DNA of 64,000 nt from Plantago major (taxonomy: Eukaryota; Streptophyta; Magnoliopsida; Lamiales; Plantaginaceae): positions 69,996,217-70,060,216 of the forward strand of contig CM048841.1 in assembly GCA_026545765.1 (NCBI GenBank). The letters run 5' to 3'. Within the stretch, counting starts at the first letter, position 1. Each line of letters begins with the position of its first letter. The notes beneath the pieces were generated by a model. That model saw only the letters and a program-made list of their open reading frames with translations, was not told the origin of the DNA and did no database searches. Shown here one piece after another: positions 22,223 through 32,756 of this stretch. Made by a program: the position numbers and the translations under genes.

Positions 22223-25200
22223 CTAAATGAAACGCCTCCAATAGTGATGTGGCCTCCATACTCTCTCATCCATCTCCTCCAGTAGCACGCCCATAGTCTC
22301 CGGTATGTAAATGTAGTGGAACACCATAAGGGCAAAAGCGTGGAATGCGTTTATGATGAGTAACCACTCCCTCATCATACATAATCCACGAAATGTCAGC
22401 ATCGTCACTGTGACCGTCATGGCATAGCTGATGGCAGGTCCTAGTGTAGCTCCAAGCAATCCACACTCTGGAGAGAAACTGGAGTCTAGCCAACCGAGTG
22501 GCCCAGGGAATACAGATATCGATATGTTGTACATAAGTACAACAGTAAAGGCAACCATGGCCAATGGTGATCGCAAATGTACCTCAAGGCTCTGACTCAA
22601 GTATCGAAGTATAACAAACATGGCCACGTACAATTTTGAACTCGTGCCATGAGAAAACAATATAACACTTTTATTTAAATATATTGGTTGATAAAACATT
22701 ATACCAGTAAGAGGCAGGTCAATGTAGCTGCAAATGGGTATACTCTCCTCCGACCGAAGTGTCTAAGAGTCCATACACCTGCTATCTGTGACACAAGCTG
22801 GATCACAGTAACGATGCAGGTAGCAACATACGCCTCGTGAATGCGATAGCCGAGGGACTGGAGAATGTGAGGAAGCAAAAACCCAAATACCTCTCCACCC
22901 ATCAACCTCGATAACCAAGTGGTCACTATGGTGATGATAAGTGGAGGGCGACTACGGCCTCTAAATATCTCAAATGAGCTCGCTCGCTGGCACCTCCCAA
23001 CAGATGCTACCAAGTCTGGGAACTCGCCATCTATGTAGTGATCTCCTCGTATGGCTCTTAGACGATCATCCGCCTCCTGCAGCTGGCCGCGCTCTATCAG
23101 CGTCTGCGGGGGCTCAAGCATAGAATAGACCATCCATAGTAGACCAATAGATGGTATAGCAGATGCTCCAATGGACAAGCGCCATCCCCACACGTGAAAG
23201 TAAGAGGCACATACATTGACCACCGAGGCCAGTGCACTACCGAGCGCAATAAACACTCCGTAGATGCACACGGTCCACAGGGATCGATCAAGTATGTCGA
23301 GGTATGGGGAAGCCATCACGGGGACCATCTACATTATCAAATTTAAATTTAAATTTTAAAACGTTAGTTATATTATATATCAAATACTTTTTTTTAATTG
23401 AAGTTGAATTATGAACAACTTGATCATATTATCAGGGCCGATCTAATAGCACTAGATCATGTTGTATAGTGGAAAAAACTTAAATTTCATAGCAAAACCG
23501 TAGCGATATGCGCTTCGAATTTACTACTTATGACCCTACTTATTATACTACTTGAGCCACTGAGAATGTTACACGTGGCAGAGAGAATAAGCAGTACAAT
23601 TTGGCTTTAATTAACGTGTAAAATTTATAAGAATAAGAAAGAAACAGAACAGCTCCAAAATGCAAGTCCTTCTGCACCTTCTTCTCCAACACAGGCCATG
23701 CCAAAGCTCAACGAAAGAGGAAGCCCGAAGTGATGAAGCAACTTGTAGATAGAGCTTTGGGGCTGATAGGAATTCTGGAATGTTTTTTCACGTTGTTGGG
23801 ATTGTTGCCTCGACGAATGAGGAGATTTGGGAGAGCAAGTTGCAGCTTTTTCGTGAATGGGGTTGAACAGAAGATGATAAATCAAGGATAATTAGGAAGG
23901 CACCGGCAGTGTTTGGTTTGTCGTTGAAGAATTTGGAGATAATTGAAGGTTTTCCATTAAGGCTTCATTTGGTTTAAGGGAAAATGGGGGAAAAGAAAAA
24001 AAAAAAAAAGGGAATATAAGATTTTCCTGAAAAATGTGAGGGAAAAATAATTTTCCTTATTTTGTGGAGATAGATGTATTTTGTATAGATTTTGATGATT
24101 TTTTCAGGATATACTGATAACTACCAAATGGTGGAAAACAATATTTTCCCCCATTTTTTTTCTTTTCTCCCATTTTCCCTCAAACCAAATGAAGCCTAAT
24201 TGGATTTTTCATCAATCTGGAGAGAAAATTGAAGATGATATATCAGGGATATGAATTGGGTTTTTCAAAAGGTTCTTCAAATCCCTGATGGTTTGTCATT
24301 GGAGAATTTGGAGAGCAAATTGGATGCCACGGCGGTGCAACGAGAGGATAACGGCATCGGAGAAGAAGCTGCCGCTGCACGTTGTTTTAGTTGTTCAGTT
24401 TCTCTTTTTTATTGTTTATTATTGGAGAAATTATAATTATAAAATAATAATCCAGTTTACGAAAAGAGGCTGAATTAGACTTTTGTTAAACTATTAGTTT
24501 TCTCTGTCAGGTGTAGTCTTCTTAGTGGCTCAAGTAGTATAATAAGTAGGGTGATAAGTAATAAATCCGAATCGACATGAAAGTTATTGAGAATCTATTA
24601 TTCAAAAATTTATGGTTTAGTGCTTACTTTAAAAGGCTTATGGTAGTTTAGTGATCCATAATATATTTATTGCAAATTAGTGATTTAGTTCTTACAAATT
24701 AATCATTTAATTACTTATAGTATGTAGTATCACACCATGTATACTTCTCCTTGATTTACTCCCTTCATTATTTACATATATATTTAAATCTTTACTTGAT
24801 AGATAATAATGTTCTTTTGAATAACAAGTATCAGTGTATCACACCACATCAGCATGTTGAATGTTATCATCATGATTCTCCATCCAATCATCAAACACTG
24901 TATTTGCTAAACATGAGGTATCTAACTACATTTAATAATGACAAGCTACATCTATCGTTGATTACCTATTAATTGAGCATCAAGAATACTAATATAAGAA
25001 TCAAACTGCATAATGTTAAGTAGAATGCAATCACAAGCATCATGATTTCCTATTCAAACATTAGACATTCTCAATACTAAACAAGCATGACAAGCATCAA
25101 CTACAATTGCGTACCAATCAATTAAGCATAAAGAGTATCAATACATGCACCAAACTACATCAAGTACAATTCAAGCATAATGCATTTTCAATTAAAAACA

Positions 25201-28200
25201 AAAGGCATCACATTTCACCTAACAATTATTATTTAAATCAGGCATCTCATTAATTACCGTGCTTTATGAAATGTAATATAAATTACTAACCACAAATATA
25301 ACTCCGAGCCCTGATCCCAGCACAGCACGTCCGAGGATCTCGACTCCAATGGTTGGGAACCATGCAGCAAGGGTGGCCCCAACAATCAACATGCAACAGT
25401 GAAAAATCAAAGTCCTCCGTATCCCCCACCGCCCGATCGTGAGCCATATAAAGAAACCTGCCGCGGAAGCAGAAATAGGCACGATCGAGACGTGTGCAAG
25501 GAGCATCCAAGACTGGAACGGACAAGTAGCATCATGGGGTGCTAGCATCCCCTCGCGGTATATCCTATGGGATACACGGACAAGAAAGACGGGGAGTGCA
25601 TCCACGCCAGCTACAAAAGTAATAACATATACTTATATTATTATTATTATTATTATTTTCATTAACTTAGGTCAGGATAGCAAGAAAATATAGCTGAAGA
25701 AGAAAAGCTAATGAAAATACCAATAATGTTTAGAGGGATAAATTGCAATTTCGGTCTTGTAATAATACGTGTTTAGTAAGATTTTATTTGACTTGATTCT
25801 GTCTCTAACTCTCTATAACTTTAGATAGTATATATGGGTGGGTTTTACCCAACCCATTGCCCAAAATTAAAGTGTTGGGTTGGGTTGGATAATATCCAAT
25901 ATGAATGTTGACCCAACCCAATCCAAAACCCATCAAAGTATTACATTTCGGGTAGGGCCAGGCTAAAACCAAAGAAACCCAACCCTACCCAATTCATAGT
26001 CACCGTCAGACCCTAGACGCCAACCCTTCTTCTTCTTCTCTGATCGTCTGTTTCAAATTTCAGTCCTTCTTCTTCGTCTCTTTCAATTTCTCACGCAAAT
26101 TCACACTCAACCCTTCTTCTTCATCTTCAATCAACAGTCGCCTCCTTCATCTTGTTCTCTTCAATTCGGAAAAGTCGATTGAAGAAAGAAAAAACGTAAC
26201 ATCAAGCAAAAGGCACATCTCAGGGATAAAAGGCGTGTTTGTCTTAGTTCGCCTCAGTCAACAAGAAGAATCTGCAAGTCCAGTTCGTTAAGTCTAGTTC
26301 GTTAGTTATTCAAATAACAGGGAGGTTTCCAGATTCAATCTCAGCCATTCAAGACTGAAATGATCTGGCGGCTCCTGAAATGTCTACATTGCTCTGTTCT
26401 TATCCTCAGCGATTAGGTCAGATATTTGTTCACAAATCAGGAATATTCCCTGAAGCTCTTTGTAATTCCGTACACTAGTCGTTGCAGGCTTTATAGCCGT
26501 TGTCAGACCAGCCCATATCTTTAAATACTTGTAATCCGCAGTTCTTACGATCATGAATGAGAATTGTTATAGTTTTAGTAACTTCACTCTCTATTTCGTC
26601 TTAATCTCCTCCATTTCGTCTGAATCTTCCTTCCTTTCTCTCTTTGCTAACCTTTAATCTGTCAAAATTGGAAGGGGACGCAACAAATTGGTATCTCAGA
26701 GCCAAGTTGGGTTAAATAGTTCGGAATACGATGGTTTTCTTACAGAAGAGATGGTCAATCCAACTAGTGCCCATGCTAGGATTGATGAGGTTTTTGCTTT
26801 ACACGCTGCAACTCAGGAACAATTGAACCAGCTACAGTTGAAAATCACTAATGATAGTGAGATTCAACGAGCAACCCAAGGTCAATTACATGAGTTGTCA
26901 GATAAATTTAATACGAAAATGACTGATAATAGGCTGGCTTTCAGAAAGTTTGAATTTCAGATGAATCAGGTATTGGATTTTATGCATACTCTCAAAAGGA
27001 ATCCGCCTTTGATCCCTAATCGACCAATGGGAAAGGACAGGGCTTCTTGTAGCAGAGAAAGAGAGTTTGATGAGGACCAACAAGATGATGATGTTGTGAT
27101 CCTACACAAACATGTGTCTAATGCAGTATCCAGACTAGAATTTCCAAGATTTGATGGCAGTGACCCCAGATCATGGGTGTTCAAATGTCATAAGTACTTT
27201 TCAGTTGTTAGTGACATACCTGAAAGCCAGAAAGTTGGTTTTGCTACTGTGTATTTTGATGGCAAAGCTGATATGTGGTATCAAAAGTTTATAACTACTT
27301 ATTAGATCAGCTAGTTGGGAGTTGTTTGTCAGAAAAGTTTGGTGCTTTAAAAGAAGAGAATCTTGTTATGGAGTTTACTAGGATCCAACAAATTGGTAGT
27401 CTATCAGATTACATTGATAAGTTTGAGGAACTTAGAGCTTTAGTCTCTTTTTTTGTGCTGAACTAAATAAAAATTTATATATTGGAGTGTTTGTGTCTGG
27501 TATTAAGAAAAATCTCAAGTTAGCTGTTTTAGCACAACACCCAATCACTGTGGATGAACCCATGGATATAGCTATGGAACAAGAACCATTATTAGAAGCT
27601 ATTCATGAAGATGATAAAGTTTTAACCAGAAATACATCCAAACCAGTGACATTTGCTAACTCATCTGCAAACACAAAACCTGAAGGGCCTAATGAGATTT
27701 CAACTTTGCCTAGAAAATATCTCACCAGAGATGAAATGAGAGCAAGAAATCAGGCTGGGTTATGTTACAATTGTGATGAAAAGTGGGTCACTGGACATAA
27801 GTGCAAAGTTCCTACTCTTTACCTAATCATGTCAGAAGAAGAAGAAATAGCTTACTTTGCATCTTTAGAGAGTACTGAGCTGGATGAAGTTGCCATTGAA
27901 GAAGAAATAGCACATATCTCCATTAATGCCATAACTGGTAGTGCTACTAACAATGCTATCAGGTTCACTGGAGATCACAAAGGTCACAAAATGGGCATTC
28001 TTATTGATTCAGGAGCTACACACTCCTTTATTGATGAAGAAACTGCCTATAGGATGGGTTGTAAATTATTCAAAGTATGCTCTGGGACTTGATCTGCGGA
28101 TCTATCCTAGCTAGCTACAAGTCTACAACCCAAAAGCAGAAAAGGACGGTGTTGTGTAAATGGCCAGCCCTCCCCAGTCCCCCCTAGCCAATTATGTTGC

Positions 28201-31200
28201 TTTGAATTCAGATGGAGCTGAACTTGGTTTTGCTTTCGTTCTTAGGAACTCTGATCGATGGTTTATTTATAAAGGGAAAGCAAAAACTGGTTTTTTGTTT
28301 TGTTACAAATAATGTGGCAGAACTTGTAGCTAGCAATAAAGGAAGGGCTGGCTGTCTATGGCTACTCAGCTTGGTTATCGCGGATAAGTATTCAGTCGGA
28401 CTCACAATATGCTATCCTGGCTATTTGCAGGTATCTTCGGATCAGGAGTTGGTGCTGGTACCAGCACACAGGACCCTGCTTTTGAAAATTAACATCACCT
28501 TGCTGCTCAATAGTTTACAAGACTATCGACTACCTGTTTGTGCTTAGGGAAAGTAACCAGGTTGCTCATCTTTTGGCTAGTAATGGTTGTAGTTTAGGTC
28601 AGGAACTTCAGTCAGCTTTAGTGTCTAGTGTTGCTAATCATGTTGTGTTGTATGTTGATCTTTTATCTATCTTGTGGGATGTACCTCCTAGTTGGTTAGA
28701 AAGTAAGTGTAATCTTAAGTGTTAGGAACATCTCCACACCGCGCCTAGTCACGGTTAGGTAGTATATACTCTTTCATCAGGAACCAAAGGTCTATGGAAG
28801 GATTTAGTAACTAGTTTATACGTTGCTCTGCTAATTCTCTCCCGGCCCAGAGTTGTAAGCTGGAGGAACATATTTCATGTGGCAATCAACTAGCCGACAA
28901 CTCTCATTATGGGGTCATCACTCGTTACATAAGTCGAATATAGAAACAAGCTTTAAAGTTATATATGCTGTGTTAAAATTTCTCTTAATCTTGAGTTTAG
29001 ATTGGGCTAGGCACAAAACCAGGTTCAAGTTTCATTGAACTCCACTGTAAATTAGGAATGCGTGTTATGTTACCATTGACCTAATTACCAAGTTAATCGA
29101 CTTGGGTAGTAGTATTATATAATATATAGGACAGCTAATTCTAGCCTCCAACTATATCCATATGCAATTAAGTCCTGCTTCAAATTACGTACTAGCTAGC
29201 TAGTTGTACATTAGAATTGAAAGCAATTAATCAGGAAATTAAGATGTATTTACATACCTATAACGAGGTTCAAATAGCCTGATATTATCCCTCCAAGAAA
29301 TAAGCATACTTTGGCCCTAAAGCTCCAGTTTATGCTGTTGTTATAAAGATAAATAAAATGTCAGAATAGGTTAACCATGTACTAATGATTTAATAATACT
29401 GTATAAATATATTAACCTTTTTGTTTGAATCAATATGGGCCTATCCTGTTGCCCAACGTCAACCACCAGCTCTGTTGGTGCAACTTCAACCACCACCTCC
29501 TCTATCTCTCCTATGCTTCCTGCTGGTGTATCTGAAGATAAGAAGTAAAATTAAAGAAAACAGAATATATATATATATATGAGCAAAATTAGCAGTTTTT
29601 ATTTAGATAATCCATAAGAAGCTAGCACTAATTGAGATGGCCTCTATCTCTAGTTATTTGGGAGTGCATGATCATGAGAGGCTGTTCTCCTGATATATAT
29701 TAAACAACTGAATAAGGGGTGATATTTTGAACTCTATATATTTGTAAAACTTGGATTGTTAACATTTTACAAAACAAAATGATACAAAAATGACTGTTGC
29801 AGGACATTTAAAATAAAGGACAGTATATCAAAATGATTAAAAACATTATACACGAACTGTTACTCAAACTTAGTGCTAGAGATAGATGTTCGTAGTTCTA
29901 ACCATTTAATCCACATTAATAGTAATCTAACTATTAATGTAATATATAGCCTGTATGCCAAATAACAATCCATAACTAGGGAATAACACTATTACTAGGC
30001 ATGACCCATACGGGCCCGGGCTCAGGTTCCGGGTTTGTGCCTTTTAAAAACAAACAGGCCTAGACCCTTAGTCACATAGAGCGAAGTTGAGCACAAGAAC
30101 GGGAACATGAGTGAGAGCGAGAATTCGCCAAATTTAAAAATATTTGTGAGTGGGAGCGTATATAGAGCGGTTGTTATAGTATATAATTAAATTTAAATTA
30201 TAATTTTATACCTATATTATTCTAAAGAAAACTTATTAATTTTTTTGGAGATATTCCAGTTCTATATTCAAACATAATATGATATTTACTCCTCAAATTA
30301 TATCGTAATTTTTTATAGCTGAAATTTCTACTTTGATTTTTCATATTTTTTTCATTGTTTTCGACTCCCTATGTGATGCTAAATAAGAAATCTCAAGTTT
30401 ATTATGTTCAAATCATTTTAACAATCTCTTATAAAAAATGAGACCCCTAAAATTGACATTTTATTCGTAAAATTCTTCGACGATGAACTAAGAAAACTTA
30501 ATTCGAGAACTAAGAACGTATAAGTCGAGAATTAATGAAACTTCCAAGCGCGGAACATGGATTCGCGCTCGGAATGTGAAAAAAGCTTTGGAGAATTATG
30601 TTACTAAGCCTAGACCTGGCCACAAGAAGCCTGACACAATGCCATGCCGCTCAACTCAACGGCTCAAGCATGTTCTAACTTAGTTATTTAGAAATACCAT
30701 AATTGTTGTTTGCTGAAAATTGACCTTCAAAGCCTTCATTGATAAGTGTTAGAAATCGAGAAGAACTTTCTCATGTTTGCAGAAGAACTGAAGAAGAAGA
30801 CGAATTCGAGTAAAGAATTCATAACGTTGCGAATTGGAGAAATGGAAGTTGTAGCTCGTCCGCATCAATACATAGAGCGGCGGAACACAACAAATTGCCA
30901 CACAGGATCAGAACCAAGGAGCGGGAGTTTTCAAATGACATGGTGCACCTCCACCATCCACAACAGAACAAAAGATTGTACCAACTTGGATCAGTTTTAG
31001 GGGCAGAAACAGAGGAAGAAGACAAGCACAGTCTGGAGTGATACAACAACGTCCATGAGAAATTCATGTGCCATTTTTTTTACTGCTTGTACTATTTCAC
31101 ATTACTCCATTTGACCAATTGTATTTTTTACTCTTCTTCCTACTGTAAATTAGCTCCTATAAATACCCCTCCTAGGGTTCATTGTAAATATATTGAGTTT

Positions 31201-31660
31201 TCCTCTCCAAATGTTAATACATAGCAATCTTTCTCTTCAAACATAACATATTCAAGTCATAATTTTGACAATAAGGTTTGGTTGGAAGCTTGCATGGGAA
31301 GAGGTCTTTAAGTAGCGGTTCCACTATCCCCTCATTTTTATTTTGTGCATGGATTAGTAGCTTAGATATATTTGGATAAGGATTCTGGTTTCTTACTATC
31401 ACCCTAGGATCAAAGTACTCACCTGTAACATCCTCCCGAAACAGGGAGGCGATATCTACTAAAATGTCATCATCCATCTCGGCCCTGCATATATATGCCA
31501 ACGATTGTTAGAAACTAATTATTTTATTTATTAACTTTTTATTATTATTTTAATTGAATACATACAGAGTGATCTGAATGGGGTCCCTGATCCGAATCCT
31601 CCTGCTATATAGCTGCCATAGCAGGATGATGATGCCAGCCGGTACTATCCAAATCCACAT
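22223..31660 (-). CDS. MFS sugar transporter, STP/monosaccharide-symporter-like, seven exons
   Basis: Exons (minus): 31566-31660, 31423-31484, 29417-29531, 29258-29334, 25291-25610, 22705-23328, 22223-22591. All junctions are GT-AG and phases agree throughout, predicting about 553 aa. Landmarks: TM1 KVCLFLGGIISGYLNLVIAG; after it the usual VDALPVFL (VTSMxxFL in STPs); GWRLSIGASAIPSIGLL; LIERGQLQEADDRLRAIRG; the R-x-G-R-R motif as RHFGRRRV; GPLGWLD; PETMGVLLEEMDERVW near the end. STPs import hexoses with protons at the plasma membrane. Odd points: TM1 has Leu where STPs have a conserved Asp; the PSEIFPLEIR region is altered to SPECGLLGAT; and an N-terminal extension with its own hydrophobic stretch (MWIWIVPAGIIILLW) and acidic linker precedes TM1. 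Introns 4 and 5 are large and full of repeats. The start ATG immediately follows a possible acceptor, so further 5' exons cannot be excluded. Confidence 0.8.
23505..24575. mobile_element. Inverted-repeat element in transporter intron 5
   Basis: About 65 bp near each end match in inverted orientation: TACTACTTATGACCCTACTT at the left and, reversed, TATTACTTATCACCCTACTT, both continuing through ATTATACTACTTGAGCCACT. Length about 1.07 kb. There is no transposase frame. The exact outer ends and target duplication could not be fixed. It contains the Tourist-like MITE at 23961-24196. Confidence 0.55.
23961..24196. mobile_element. Tourist-like MITE, TSD TAA
   Basis: Terminal inverted repeats GGCTTCATTTGGTTTAAGGG and, reversed, GGCTTCATTTGGTTTGAGGG, followed by AAAATGGG on both arms, flanked by TAA at 23958-23960 and 24197-24199. 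At 236 bp, with the 3-bp TAA duplication and TTTGGTTT-type ends, it fits non-autonomous PIF/Harbinger. It is nested in the larger inverted-repeat element. Confidence 0.8.
24576..25290. other. Intron 5 remainder, AT-rich repetitive
   Basis: Repeated words such as AAGCATCA, ACAAGCAT and CATCAA at 24830-25220 and general AT richness. No gene or element boundary recognised. Confidence 0.4.
25870..28092 (+). mobile_element. Ty3/gypsy retrotransposon fragment: 5' LTR end, PBS, gag, protease
   Basis: Plus strand, inside transporter intron 4. An LTR-like stretch ends about 26685 (CAACA) and is followed by TGGTATCTCAGAG, a PBS-like site. Gag starts at ATG 26751 and reads to 27305 with RLEFPRFDGSDPRSWVFKCH and KADMWYQKF. 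It continues after breaks in 27275-27466 and 27487-28092 with the knuckle C-Y-N-C-D-E-K-W-V-T-G-H-K-C and the protease motif I-D-S-G-A-T-H-S-F. RT, integrase and the 3' LTR are missing: the sequence switches to unrelated DNA just after 28092. Stops at 27303 and 27464 show decay. The LTR start near 25870 is a guess. Confidence 0.8.
28185..28725 (+). mobile_element. LINE C-terminal RNase H remnant
   Basis: Broken plus-strand frames give ALNSDGAELGFAFVLRNSDR (the start of an RNase H-type fold with its first Asp), then SIQSDSQYAI, and finally RESNQVAHLLASNGCSLG with a stop at 28723-28725. This is the arrangement of the RNase H at the end of plant LINE ORF2. It abuts the gypsy fragment and has no RT beside it. 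Non-functional. Confidence 0.65.
28726..29257. other. Intron 4 left part, no element recognised
   Basis: AT-rich intronic sequence between the RNase H remnant and the transporter exon at 29258. Nothing further seen. Confidence 0.4.
29532..31422. other. Transporter intron 3 (about 1.9 kb)
   Basis: The intron lies between the exons at 29417-29531 and 31423-31484. A short plus-strand frame at 30746-31000 (MLEIEKNFLMFAEELKKKTN) is unassigned. 31080-31230 looks like the end of an LTR, with a TATAAATA box followed by a T-rich transition, but no partner was found. Confidence 0.35.
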
Positions 31661-31780
31661 CCCTACAAGTAAATTCACAACAAATTGCAAAATCATCATA
31701 TTGATATGAAGAAAAAAATATTTAAAATTTGCTTCAATTATTGAAGGTATACTACATAAACTTTGTTTCTAATTTTATTT

Positions 31781-32633
31781 GGAAAAATCCTTCATTTGGT
31801 CTTGTATTACTACTATGTCCATTTGGTCTTGTATGTTTTAAACTGTCACATTTGGTCCTGTAAATTACCCAAAATTTTAATTTTGGTACTCTGGTGACAA
31901 CTCCGGCTAGACGAACTAAAATTAGGGCCAGTTCGCCCCCAATTCAAAAGAAATTAGTACTAATTCACCTCTTATTTCGCCCCTAATTCGTGAACTAAGT
32001 AAAGAGAAATGAAAATTCAAAAGTCAGGCCAGGAAGAATGAATTGGGGTTATATAAATTCGATGCGGTTTGCTGTAATTGTATTATCCTTTCCCCTTTTT
32101 AATTATGTTTTTGTTATTGATGGTTGAATTGGGCAATTTTTTAAATTGCTTCATTTTTAAATTTGAGTTTAGTGTTCAATAGTCCATTTAGTTGCTTCGA
32201 GGTTATGATTGAATAGCCAGGTCAATTGATTTAGATTATGAATTTTGCCTTTCGTGTACCGAACTACTACTATATATTTAACAAAAGTCTTATGTGTTGC
32301 ACGGTCTGAGAACAATGATTTCCTATTCAATCTAGTTATGGCCTCCGGGTGGTTACTACTTACTGGTATGATTGTATGTTGTGCTAAAAAAATTGATTTC
32401 ATATTCAATAAAGATTAGTTCGCGAATCAGGAGGTGAATTAGTACTAATTCATGAGTTCTTTTGAATTGGGGGGCGAACTGGCCCTAATTCTAGTTCGCC
32501 TAGCCGGAATTGTCACCGGAGTACCAAAATTAAATTTTAGGTAATATACAGGATCAAATGTAACAGTTTAAAACATACAAGATCAAATGGGCTAAGTAGT
32601 AAATATACAAGACCAAATGGACTAGGATTTTCC
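31781..32633. mobile_element. Mutator-type MITE with long TIRs and 9-bp TSD
   Basis: Terminal inverted repeats of about 220 bp: left GGAAAAATCCTTCATTTGGT..., right (inverted) GGAAAATCCTAGTCCATTTG..., with shared inner blocks GGGCCAGTTCGCCCCC and TTAGTACTAATTCACCTC. Both ends are flanked by ATTTTATTT (31772-31780 and 32634-32642), a perfect 9-bp duplication diagnostic of the Mutator superfamily. 853 bp, no transposase. It sits about 120 bp upstream of the transporter start codon, in its promoter or 5' UTR region. Confidence 0.9.
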
Positions 32634-32756
32634 ATTTTATTTTAGTGACAGTTCAGAATGATATGAGTTCAGAGTTACTAAATATATAATAGAAATATTT
32701 GTTATGTCTAATGGAGCTGTTCAAGCTCTATTAAATATTGGTGTCGTTCAAATTAT

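Noticed and set aside
30746..31000. 84-aa frame as a possible gene
   Set aside because: No domain, inside a transporter intron on the opposite strand, and near LTR-like sequence. Probably a retroelement scrap.
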